From: DATBGO01 sp963785765
GTDB lineage: Bacteria > Actinomycetota > Actinomycetes > Streptosporangiales > Streptosporangiaceae
DNA length: 64,000 nt
Reading direction: 5' to 3'
NCBI GenBank assembly: GCA_963785765.1
Contig: CAWAWM010000001.1
Location: 310,001 to 374,000, forward strand
Shown here: positions 27,406 through 34,740 of the stretch, piece by piece
How positions within the stretch are numbered: position 1 is the stretch's first letter
Layout: every line of letters starts with the position of its first letter
Position numbers and translations under genes: made by a program
Notes under the pieces: model-generated
Databases searched by the model: none
The model's input: the letters and a program-made list of their open reading frames with translations, nothing else
Told to the model about the DNA's origin: nothing

Positions 27406-28245
27406 TTAGCCCGGACCTGGCGGCGGCGCGGCCTCGTCGATGGCCACGGCCCGTTCCACCAGCGTTCGTGCCGCCTCGGGCTGTCCCAGGTCCCGCAGGA
27501 TCGTGGCGAGGTTGTTCAGGTCGCGTGCGACTGCGGGGTGGTCGGGGCCGTAGGCGGCCTCGTCGATGGCCAGCGCCCGTTCCTGCAGCGGCCGCGCCGC
27601 CTCGGCCTGTCCCAGGCCCCGCAGGATCAGGGCGAGGTTGTTCAGGGCGGTGGCGACCTCGGGGTGGTCGGGGCCGTAGGCGGCCTCGTCGATGGCCAGC
27701 GCCCGATCCTGCAGCGGCCGCGCCGCCTCGCCCTGTCCCAGGCCCCGCAGGATCAGGGCGAGGTTGTTCAGGGCGGTGGCGACCTCGGGGTGGTCGGGGC
27801 CGTAGGCGGCCTCGTCGATGGCCAGCGCCCGATCCTGCAGCGGCCGCGCCGCCTCGGCCTGCCCCAGGCCCCGCAGGATCGTGGCGAGGTTGTTCAGGCG
27901 GGTGGCGACGTGGGGGTGGTCGGGCCCGTAGGCGGCCTCGTCGATGGCCAGGGCTCGTTCCAGCAGTGCCTTCGCGTCGGTAAGACGCGCGTGGACCTGC
28001 AGGTAGGTTCCGGCCCGGTCCAGCAGCCACGAGCCATCAGCCATCATCGCCGGGCCCGGCTGCCCGGCGGCGCTGTCGAGATAGCCGGTCGCGGCCAGAA
28101 CGTGCGGCAGCAGCACCGCCCACCTTGGCCAGTTCTGCGGCGCGCCCATAACCTGCCCGGGCAGATCGGCGCGCAGCAACCCCAGCGCCACCCCCAGCGG
28201 ATGACCCGCCCCCGGCAGCACCCGGCAGCCCGCAACTTCAGACAT
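27406..28245 (-). CDS. TPR-repeat protein, shorter copy
   Basis: A 279-residue protein from ATG 28245 (a longer frame to 28482 has no homologous start). The N-terminus, SEVAGCRVLPGAGHPLGVALG followed by NWPRWAVLLPHVLAATGYL, is nearly the same as that of the longer TPR ORF at 30223. It carries four kinesin-light-chain-type TPR units of 42 residues with core AAYGPDHPEVATALNNLALI, and a fifth is cut short at AIDEAAPPPGPG. Two units are almost identical in DNA, which implies recent duplication. No NB-ARC or TIR frame lies upstream. It is the remaining part of a second copy of the TIR/NB-ARC/TPR module. Confidence 0.75.
   Translation of the reverse strand: MSEVAGCRVLPGAGHPLGVALGLLRADLPGQVMGAPQNWPRWAVLLPHVLAATGYLDSAAGQPGPAMMADGSWLLDRAGTYLQVHARLTDAKALLERALAIDEAAYGPDHPHVATRLNNLATILRGLGQAEAARPLQDRALAIDEAAYGPDHPEVATALNNLALILRGLGQGEAARPLQDRALAIDEAAYGPDHPEVATALNNLALILRGLGQAEAARPLQERALAIDEAAYGPDHPAVARDLNNLATILRDLGQPEAARTLVERAVAIDEAAPPPGPG
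27430..27965 (-). repeat. 126-bp TPR-coding direct repeats, short array
   Basis: About four copies of a 126-bp unit with conserved blocks such as GGCGAGGTTGTTCAGG and GTCGGGGCCGTAGGCGGC. The two middle copies differ at only a few bases. Unequal crossing-over between these copies and the long array would change TPR number. Confidence 0.85.
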
Positions 28246-28409
28246 CAGATCCCAGGCCTTCCGCTCACCGTCAGCCACGTACCCAGATAGGCCACAGGGT
28301 CCGGGCGCGGGTATCCGGCATCTCGCTCGAAGTCGAGCCGTCTCTGTCGTGGCCGCTGCATTGTGTCCTTCTCGTTCGTTCTCGTCCAGATGTGATCGTT
28401 CCAGGTCGG

Positions 28410-28862
28410 CTACCGGACCAGGAACGTGATGACGACCAGCACCACGCCATACGCCGCGACTCCGATATGCAGGCTGGTCCACAACCTATTCAGCCGCAGG
28501 CGCTGCAGCCGCGGGTACCTGCGGTAGTGTGCCTGCCGCGATTCCTCCAGGACCGCGTCGTGATCGGCGAGGGCGCCGGCGTCGACGAGCGCTCGGGTGA
28601 GGGCCCTGGCCTGGGACAGGTGGTAGTCAGCGCGTTCGTGGTACTTCGCAACGGCGAGGGCCCCGTACAGGCCGATGACGATGATCAGGATGGACAGCGG
28701 CAGGGTGCGGAACCGGAAGCCCTGCTGCACGACAAGGCCGCTGACCGCGGCCGCGATCACCAGGACATAGTTGGTCAGCACTGCCCGCTGGTTCTCCGAC
28801 TGCCGGAACTGCTCGCGGTGCTCGTGCCAGTACGCCAGTACCGCGTTCTCGGGCGCCGTCAT
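28410..28862 (-). CDS. 150-residue membrane protein, candidate effector/partner of the TPR ORF
   Basis: ATG 28862 overlaps the stop codon of the TPR ORF by ATGA, indicating translational coupling. The 150-residue product has a soluble N-terminus (VLAYWHEHREQFRQSENQR), a hairpin of two membrane helices at about 29-47 (VLTNYVLVIAAAVSGLVV) and 54-73 (LPLSILIIVIGLYGALAVA), a helical charged region (about 80-125) and a third helix at about 128-148. A two-helix hairpin followed by a helical domain recalls SLATT/2TM effectors seen with nucleotide- or STAND-linked conflict systems, but I claim only topology. The truncated copy at 27306-27380 shows the coupling to TPR genes is ancestral. Confidence 0.75.
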   Translation of the reverse strand: MTAPENAVLAYWHEHREQFRQSENQRAVLTNYVLVIAAAVSGLVVQQGFRFRTLPLSILIIVIGLYGALAVAKYHERADYHLSQARALTRALVDAGALADHDAVLEESRQAHYRRYPRLQRLRLNRLWTSLHIGVAAYGVVLVVITFLVR

Positions 28863-30223
28863 CGGTCTGCCTCCCCGCCTGATAGGCCGGACTTGGCTGA
28901 CCGCGCGGCCTCGGTGATGGCCAGCGCCCGTTCCTGCAGCGGCCGGGCCGCCTCGGGCTGTCCCAGGTCCCGCAGGATCTGAGCGAGGTTGTTCAAGGCG
29001 GTGGCGACGGTGGGGTGCTCGGGTCCGTAGGCGGCCTCGGTGATGGCCAGGGCCCGTTCCTGCAGCGGCCGGGCCGCCTCGGGCTGTCCCAGGGCCCGCA
29101 TGATCTGGGCGAGGTTGTTCAGATCGCGGGCGGTGGCGGGGTGGTGGGGTCCGTAGGCGGCCTCGGTGATGGCCAGCGCCCGTTCCTGCACCGGCCGGGC
29201 GACCTGGGGCTGTCCCAGATCGTGCAGGATCGTGGCGAGGTTGTTCAAGGCGGTGGCGACGGTGGGGTGGTCGGGTCCGTAGGCGCCCTCGTCGATGGCC
29301 AGCGCCCGTTCCTGCAGCGGCCGGGCCGCCTCGGGCTGCCCGAGGCCCTGCAGGATCTGGGCGAGGTTGTTCAGGTCGCGGGCGGCGGCGGGGTGATCGG
29401 GTCCGTAGGCGGCCTCGGTGATGGCCAGGGCCCGTTCCTGCAGCGGCCGGGCCGCCTCCAGCTGCCCGAGGTCCTGCAGGATCGTGGCGAGGTTGTTCAG
29501 GCGGATGGCGACGGTGGGGTGGTCGGGTCTGTAGGCGGCCTCGGTGATGGCCAGGGCCCGTTCCTGCAGCGGCCGGGCGGCCTTGGGCTGTCCAAGATCC
29601 TTCAGGATCGTGGCTAGGTTGTTCAAGACGGTGGCGACGGTGGGGTGGTCGGGTCCGTAGGCGGCCTCGTCGATGGCCAGCGCCCGTTCCTGCAGCGGCC
29701 GGGCCGCCTGGGCCTGCCCCAGGTCTCGCAGGATCTGGGCGAGGTTGTTCAGGTCGGTGCCGACGGCCGGGTGGTCGGGTCCGTAGGCGGCCTCGTCGAT
29801 CGCCAGGGCCCGTTCCTGCAGCGGCCGGGCCGCCTCCAGCTGCCCGAGGTCCTGCAGGATCGTGGCGAGGTTGTTCAGGCAGGCGCCGACGGTGGGGTGG
29901 TCTGGTCCGTAGGCGGCCTCGTAGATGGCCAGCGCCCGTTCCAGCAGCGGCCGGGCGTCGGCCAGCCGTGCATGCACCTGCAGGAAGGCCCCGGCCCGGT
30001 CCAGCAGCCACGCGCTATCTGCCAGCATCTGCGGTCCTGGCTGTTCATCGGCGCCGAGGTAGCCGGCCGCCGCTAGCACGTGGGGCAGCAGCGCCGCCCA
30101 CCGCGGCCAGTCCGCCGGCGCGCCCGTGATCTGCCCGGGCAGATCGGCCCGCAGTAACCCCAGCGCTATCCCCAGCGGATGACCCGTCCCCGGCAGCACC
30201 CGGCCGCCCGCAACATCAGGCAT
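28859..30223 (-). CDS. TPR-repeat ORF downstream of and overlapping the TIR-NB-ARC ORF
   Basis: ATG 30223 lies eight bases inside the end of the NB-ARC frame (stop 30216-30218), giving 454 residues. The N-terminus MPDVAGGRVLPGTGHPLGIALG is shared with the shorter TPR gene at 28245, supporting a real independent start. After a region with WPRWAALLPHVLAAAGYL, the protein carries eight 42-residue TPR units with core YGPDHPTVATALNNLATI, ending at ITEAARSAKSG. In related STAND proteins this C-terminal TPR part is fused to the NTPase and acts as the sensor, so this ORF may be a split sensor subunit or the 3' half of one frameshifted gene. It is followed by the coupled membrane protein gene. Confidence 0.78.
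   Translation of the reverse strand: MPDVAGGRVLPGTGHPLGIALGLLRADLPGQITGAPADWPRWAALLPHVLAAAGYLGADEQPGPQMLADSAWLLDRAGAFLQVHARLADARPLLERALAIYEAAYGPDHPTVGACLNNLATILQDLGQLEAARPLQERALAIDEAAYGPDHPAVGTDLNNLAQILRDLGQAQAARPLQERALAIDEAAYGPDHPTVATVLNNLATILKDLGQPKAARPLQERALAITEAAYRPDHPTVAIRLNNLATILQDLGQLEAARPLQERALAITEAAYGPDHPAAARDLNNLAQILQGLGQPEAARPLQERALAIDEGAYGPDHPTVATALNNLATILHDLGQPQVARPVQERALAITEAAYGPHHPATARDLNNLAQIMRALGQPEAARPLQERALAITEAAYGPEHPTVATALNNLAQILRDLGQPEAARPLQERALAITEAARSAKSGLSGGEADR
28905..29950 (-). repeat. 126-bp TPR-coding direct repeats, long array
   Basis: Eight copies of a 126-bp unit that codes one TPR. Copies share long runs around GGCCGGGCCGCCTCGGGCTG and GGCGAGGTTGTTCAGG, and the frame is preserved. 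Such an array is prone to misassembly and to copy-number change. Confidence 0.88.
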
Positions 30224-31801
30224 CAGCGTGTCCCGCTGGCGTAGTTGCGGGCGGCGGTGCCTGGTGGTGGCGCGAGCGGATGGTGGCCTGGACCAGCCGG
30301 TGCAGCTGCAGCCCGGCCGGGGTCCTTTTGGCCAGGGAATAGTCCACCAGGACCGCGACGGCCTCGCCGAACGCCAGCTGGTCGGCGGCGGCTGCCGACA
30401 GCGGTTGGGGCAGCGCACCGGGGTGGGTGGTGAACAAGTCCAGCGGAATCGGCTCGGCGGCCAGGTAGGCGCAGACATCCAGCAGCTGCACCGCCGCCGG
30501 GCTCTCGCTGCTGATCCGCTCCAGGCTGATGTCCCACAGCGTGGCGATGGTGTCCGTCCGCGAGGTGACCTGGCCCCGCGCGTACAGCTCGGCGGCGCGG
30601 CTGCGCAGCAGGTCCAGGTACTCCCGGGCGGGCATCTGGGCGCGGTCCAGGTACGCGGCGGCCTGCTCCAGCGCCAGCGGCAGCTGCCCGAGCTCGGCCG
30701 CGATCTGCTCCCCGGTTTCCTGGCCCAGATCGGGGACGCGGGAGCGCAGCAGCCGCACCGCGGCTGGCATGTCGATCACGTCCAGTTCCAGGACCCGGCC
30801 CAGGGCCGCGAACCCGCCGCGCCGGGTCGTGGCGATCACGTGGCCCGGGATCCCGGCCGGAAGCGGCCCGCCCGGCAGCCACGGCAAGATGTCCCCGACC
30901 TCATCAGCGTTGTCGAAGATCAGCAGCCAGCCCCGCACCGCGCGCAGCGCATCGTGGACCTGATCGCGCAGAACCTCCGGGTCGGCGGCCGGTTCCAGGC
31001 CCAGCCGGGCGGCCAGGGCCGTGAACTGGTCCGGGATCGACGCTGGTTCCTCGGCGGCGATCTGCCACACCAGGTCGTAATCAGTGGCGTGGGTGTGGGC
31101 GTACTCGACCGCCAGCTGCGTCTTGCCGACCCCCCCATCCCCCGCACCGCCTGTACCGTCACCGCCGACCCGGCAGCCAAGTCCCGGGCCATCTGCTCTA
31201 GATCCGGGCCGCGGCCGGTGAAGTTCGGGTTGCGCGCGGGCACCTTGAAGATCCGCGGCAGCGCCCCGGGGAACCGGGGCTCGTGCGGCATCGCCCGGCC
31301 CGCGCCCGGAAACCCCGGCGCGACAGCAGGCTTGGCCCGGCCGGCCAGCGCGCCGGCGATCATGCGCCGCAGCCGGGCCTTCGCCTCAGCCTCGGCGATC
31401 CCGAACACATCGACCCCGACCACCCCGGCCAGCAGCCCCGGCCGGTCACAATCCCGCACCCGCACCACCAGCAGCCCGCGGCCAGCGCCGTCCGGGTCCT
31501 GGGCCCACGCGGCCTGCCACTCGGCCTGCCCGAAGACCGACCCCAGGTAGTCCGGGGAAAGGACCGCGATCGTCCGGGCCGCGTCCCGCGTGCCCGCCTG
31601 CATACCCTGGATCCAGTTGCTCCCCGGCACGAAATCCCATGCCTGTACCAGGACCCGGTGGCCGTCCTCCTCTAAGATCCAGGCGATCCACTCCGCCCAG
31701 GCCCGGTCCGCCTGCGTGTAGGACACAAAGAAATCCCAATTGCCATACGAACCATCACCCTCGGTCACCTCCGTACAATCCCACAAGATCGGGCCGATCA
31801 T
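30216..31801 (-). pseudogene. TIR-NB-ARC (STAND) NTPase gene, frame broken inside the Walker A motif
   Basis: From ATG 31801 the first frame codes a TIR domain: NWDFFVSYTQADRAW (21-35), the BB-loop region and SPDYLGSVFGQAEWQAAW with the catalytic glutamate E94, suggesting NADase activity. It then enters the NB-ARC domain, reads VTVQAVRGMGG and breaks. The next frame from about 31133 continues SGKTQLAVE-like after correction and covers the rest of the NB-ARC: WLLIFDNADEV (Walker B), LPWLPGG, VIATTRRGGF (sensor), ELGQLPLALEQAAAYL (GLPLAL-type) and LHRLVQATIRSRHH. The break coincides with seven Gs (C7 at 31130-31136 on the plus strand) in GMGGxGKT. STAND NTPases of this layout act as bacterial immune or signalling sensors. 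Confidence 0.72.
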
Positions 31802-31907
31802 CCACCCGGAACCTCCGCCGAACCTCCGAGGCACAGTCACCGCGAACCCAGACACCAACCTCCGCACCCCCGCAGCCGGAGCCGGCCTACCGCCCCTGAA
31901 GGCCTCA

Positions 31908-32007
31908 TGCCAGATACGTGCCCAGATCGCCGCTAGCCACAGAGTCCGGGCAGCTCACGCCGGTATACGGACCGGTCTTGAAAACCGCTAAGGCGCGGAT
32001 GCGTCCT
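31908..32007 (+). repeat. right diverged direct repeat (R), tRNA-Ser-like anticodon arm
   Basis: Matches repeat L (27243-27339) at both ends. The segment ACCGGTCTTGAAAACCGCTAAGG looks like a tRNA-Ser(UGA) anticodon stem-loop (GGT-CTTGAAA-ACC), but the acceptor stem and a proper T loop are missing, so it is not a working tRNA. It may be the scar of an integration event into a tRNA-Ser gene. Confidence 0.5.
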
Positions 32008-32039
32008 CGCGGGCGGATTCCGGACTTTCCGCCCGACTA

Positions 32040-32130
32040 CCAGTGACTCGGGGAGCGCCTGAATGACCTCAATGCCCTGGAGCCGTCCGTTGGCGTTTAT
32101 GTCGACGAGGATGCCGCCGTCCGACTGCAT
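32040..32130 (-). pseudogene. DUF2283 gene fragment
   Basis: The minus frame from 32130 reads DGGILVDINANGRLQGIEVIQA, the C-terminal strand-turn-strand of DUF2283 proteins (small, probable antitoxin-like or orphan proteins). The N-terminal half is missing and the frame runs into repeat R. Treated as a remnant. Confidence 0.6.
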
Positions 32131-32170
32131 GGTGGGTGCGGCCGGGCCAGCCGGCGGCCCAGGCGGTGGT

Positions 32171-32206
32171 GGCTAGAACTGGCCCTCGCCTGAATCGGCC
32201 GACGAG
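32171..32206 (-). repeat. 36-bp direct repeat, distal copy
   Basis: Agrees with 33784-33819 at 32 of 36 bases. The minus strand codes SADSGEGQF-stop, an almost exact copy of the last residues of the membrane protein that ends at 33786. With that gene, it flanks the MerR-epimerase pair. Confidence 0.85.
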
Positions 32207-32296
32207 GTCGCAGGGGATTGCTTCCGCGGTCGCGCCGTCCGCGCGGACGAGGCTGGTGAACTCAATGAGCCGCTCGCCCCGTGCCGATGTTCGTTG

Positions 32297-33264
32297 TCAT
32301 CGGCTTTCCAGCAGGCCGAGGTCGCGCAGGCTCTCGGCGGTTTCAACGATCGTGGTCTCGGCTGGGCGCGGGCGCCATCCGAGCTCCTGCTTGGCGCGGT
32401 CGTTGTGGATGATCAGCCGGGGCGGCTCTGGTCCTGGTGCCTCTTCGGTTGGCACTCGCTCGGCCAGCGGGCCGAGCCGCTCGCGCAGGATCTGGGCCAT
32501 CTGAAGGAAGCTGATGGTCGGCCCGTCGGCCAGGGCCAGGTACCGCGGCCGGCCGCCTCGGGCGCGCCCATCGCACGGATGTGCAGATCGGCCACGTCAC
32601 GTACGTCGGCGACGCCGAAGCGCTGGCGTCGCACGACGGGCATGGTCCCGTCCAGCATCGCCTTGGCCAGCTGCAACGACGAACGCGCATGCGTCGTCAG
32701 GGTCGGGCCGAGGATGAACGTGGGGTTGACCACGACCAGCTCGGTGTCGCCACCCTCGTGTTCGATGAAGTCCCAGGCGGTTCGCTCGGCGATCGCCTTG
32801 GACCGCGGATAGGGCGGAAGGCCGGGCGTGCCGGGGTCGGTCCAGTCGGCCTCGGTGTACTCGGCACCCGGCTTTGGTGAGTAACCGACCGCCGCGAACG
32901 ACGAGGTCAGCACGACACGCCGGACACCAGCGTCGCGCGCGGCCCGCAGGACACGCAGCGTGCCGTCACGGGCGGGAACGATCACCTCATCGGGATCGTC
33001 GGAGGCGATCATTGGCGAGGCGACGTGGTGGACCTCCGCGCAGCCGGCCGCCGCGGCCGCCCAGCCCTCGTCGGCGGTCAGCTCGGCGGTGACGGCCGCC
33101 AGCCGGCTGTCGTCTGCATCGCCGCGACGCACCGCCGCGCGCATATCGCTCTCGCTCTCCAGGGATCGCACCGTCGCGCGCACCGGGCGCCCGTCCCGCA
33201 GCAGCGCAGCGATCAGCTGGGTGCCCAGATAGCCGGACCCGCCGGTCACCAGCACCGGGCTCAT
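32297..33264 (-). pseudogene. NAD-dependent epimerase/dehydratase gene with a frame break
   Basis: From ATG 33264 the frame codes an extended SDR: VLVTGGSGYLGTQLIAALL (glycine-rich NAD site), HHVASPMIASDDP, RVVLTSSFAAVG with the Ser, and a Tyr-x-x-x-Lys as YPRSKAIAERTAW. After RAMGAPEAAGR (about 32550) it loses sense, and a second frame resumes as SFLQMAQILRERLGPLAERVP and ends at 32297 with ELGWRPRPAETTIVETAESL. One missing base near GGCCGCGGTACC explains it. The gene begins inside the end of the MerR gene (ATGA overlap), so they are one transcript; the enzyme may detoxify an aldehyde or ketone sensed by that regulator. Confidence 0.75.
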
Positions 33265-33704
33265 CGCAGCACCATCTCCTCCAGGCGGGGATACATGTCC
33301 TGCACCCGCAGGTTTGCTTCGGCCTCCGCGTCGGGATCACCGTGGTCGCGGGCGTCCCACAACGCTGCCTTCGCGCGGAGGTAGTCACGGTGCAGGTGCA
33401 GCGTCGCGATCTGGGCTTCGATCCGCTCGGCGTGACGCAACAACAGATCGCGCTGCGCACCTGCCGCCTCCTGGCCACGCGAGCGGTTGGCCTGGTAGGT
33501 GCGCATATCTTCGATGCTCATGCCCATGGCGCGCAGGCAGGCCAGCGCCTGCAACGTATCGACGTCGTCCTGGCGGTAGCGGCGGTGCCCGCTGCTTTCG
33601 TCGCGCTCGACGGGGCCTATCAGCCCGACCTGCTCGTAGTAGCGGAGTGTCGGCTCGCTGAGACCGCTCCGCCTGGATACATCCTGGATGGTGAGAGCTG
33701 TCAT
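33261..33704 (-). CDS. MerR-family regulator
   Basis: A 147-residue MerR protein: LTIQDVSRRSGLSEPTLRYYEQVGLIGPVERDESSGHRRY is the winged HTH, then a coiled-coil dimerisation helix (about 75-125, with IEAQIATLHLHRDYLRAKAAL). No CxnC metal motif is seen, so it is not a metal sensor; LRYYEQVGL types without cysteines often react to organic compounds. It overlaps the epimerase gene, the likely target, and is preceded by a palindromic promoter (33721-33741). ATG 33704 is preceded by GCTGCTGGC rather than a strong ribosome site. Confidence 0.88.
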   Translation of the reverse strand: MTALTIQDVSRRSGLSEPTLRYYEQVGLIGPVERDESSGHRRYRQDDVDTLQALACLRAMGMSIEDMRTYQANRSRGQEAAGAQRDLLLRHAERIEAQIATLHLHRDYLRAKAALWDARDHGDPDAEAEANLRVQDMYPRLEEMVLR

Positions 33705-33720
33705 GCCAGCAGCAAAACAA

Positions 33721-33741
33721 ACCTCAAGCGCTTTAAGTCAA
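33721..33741 (-). promoter_or_regulatory. MerR-type palindromic promoter
   Basis: ACTTAAAGCGCTTGAGGT (33721-33738, minus strand) is an 18-bp imperfect palindrome with two mismatched pairs. The minus strand places TTGACT (33736-33741) as a -35 at its edge. This is where MerR proteins sit between -35 and -10 elements. The start of the MerR gene is 17 bases beyond. Confidence 0.6.
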
Positions 33742-33783
33742 GCTGTGGCCGGGAAACCCTCGGCGCGATCCGCTGGCCGTGAC

Positions 33784-33819
33784 GGCTAGAACTGGTTCTC
33801 GCCTGAATCCGCCGACGAC
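33784..33819 (-). repeat. 36-bp direct repeat, proximal copy (end of a membrane-protein gene)
   Basis: This is the 3' end of the membrane-protein gene at 33786-34601, duplicated at 32171-32206. Confidence 0.85.
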
Positions 33820-34601
33820 GATGAAGGGTACTCGCCAGTCGCCGAGGAGGAGGCCGGGAACTGCCCGGTCGTTTCTTCTTGCTGCGCCTCAGGCCGGTGG
33901 AACAGATCCTGCCTGGGCGGGGCCTGGCCAGCGGGGGATCCCTGGCTGGCGGGCGGGTACTGGCTGGCCACGGTCGGGTACTGATCCTGCGACGCCGGGT
34001 AGCTGCCCTGGGTCTGCGGCTCATCCGCCGGCGTCTCGCGGGCGGTCCAGGACTGCTGGCCGGCGATGCCGCCGGCGGCCGTGTCCCCGACGAGGCTGTC
34101 GCTGGCCACGACATCGCCAACGGTGACACTGGTGGCGCTGAACCGGCCGAGTGCGATGGCCGCGAAGAACACGATGAGCAGCCCGGTGCCGGTGAAGAAC
34201 CCGAGCCCCTCAAGGAACTGCCGCAAACTGCTAGCCGCCGCTCCCGCGGAGGTCCCGACCGGCAGCCCCGGCTTGATCGACCCGCTTTTGATGAACTGGG
34301 CGGTCACGGCCGCGCCGACGACGAACCAGGCACCGCCGAGCGCGGCCAGGAGCGCGCCGAGGGCGCCCCACATCCGGCTCCTGGTGGCCAGCACGATCAG
34401 GCCTCCCAGGACGGCCGCTACGCCCGGCGCTACCTCCAGCCACAATCTGCCCGAGGTGTAGGCCCAGGTTCGGTCCGGCGTGTAGGCGTAGTGGAAATAC
34501 GGGCCGACAAACGGAACGAGCGCTCCCCAGGCACCGAGCAGGATCAGCAGCAGGCCGCACACCCCGCCGCGGCTCCGCCGCATACCCGTCGCATAAGTCA
34601 T
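33786..34601 (-). CDS. membrane protein with proline/glutamine-rich tail
   Basis: From ATG 34601 the product is 271 residues. The first half has about four membrane helices: GVCGLLLILLGAWGALVPFV, a loop VGPYFHYAYTPDRTWAYTSGR, VAPGVAAVLGGLIVLA, LGALLAALGGAWFVVGAAV and GFFTGTGLLIVFFAAIAL. The second half (about 180-271) is low complexity, rich in Ser, Gln, Pro and Thr, ending in SSSSADSGENQF. It is probably extracytoplasmic or cytoplasmic and disordered. No known family function can be given. It is divergent from selA (139 bases apart), and its very end was copied to 32171-32206. Confidence 0.65.
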   Translation of the reverse strand: MTYATGMRRSRGGVCGLLLILLGAWGALVPFVGPYFHYAYTPDRTWAYTSGRLWLEVAPGVAAVLGGLIVLATRSRMWGALGALLAALGGAWFVVGAAVTAQFIKSGSIKPGLPVGTSAGAAASSLRQFLEGLGFFTGTGLLIVFFAAIALGRFSATSVTVGDVVASDSLVGDTAAGGIAGQQSWTARETPADEPQTQGSYPASQDQYPTVASQYPPASQGSPAGQAPPRQDLFHRPEAQQEETTGQFPASSSATGEYPSSSSADSGENQF

Positions 34602-34740
34602 AGCGCTCCACTCCCAACGTAATAGGAGCATTAAGACTTGCACAACTCGAGTACCCGGTGGACTGCCCGTTATGCAAAGTGCTGGTAAATGGGCACAGAT
34701 GGGAGGCACATGCGGGCTGTCCTGCCATCAAGGTGCAGGT

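Larger units (their letters stand above)
31802..32296. other. intergenic stretch with repeat R and several gene remnants
   Basis: No intact gene is supported. It holds the right diverged repeat (31908-32007), a DUF2283 fragment (about 32040-32130) and a 36-bp copy of the end of the membrane-protein gene at 33786. The portion 31802-31907 probably contains the promoter of the TIR gene; 32207-32296 shows nothing recognisable. Confidence 0.6.

Noticed and set aside
27406..28030. Extra minus-strand frames in the TPR arrays rich in Arg/Gly/Pro
   Set aside because: They are out-of-frame readings of the 126-bp TPR repeats.
30216..30218. UGA at the end of the NB-ARC frame as a possible selenocysteine codon, given sel genes nearby
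   Set aside because: Reading through gives low-complexity Ala/Gly/Arg sequence without a domain, and a convincing ATG for the TPR ORF overlaps the stop.
31940..32040. Functional tRNA-Ser gene
   Set aside because: Only the anticodon arm fits; acceptor stem, T loop and CCA are absent.
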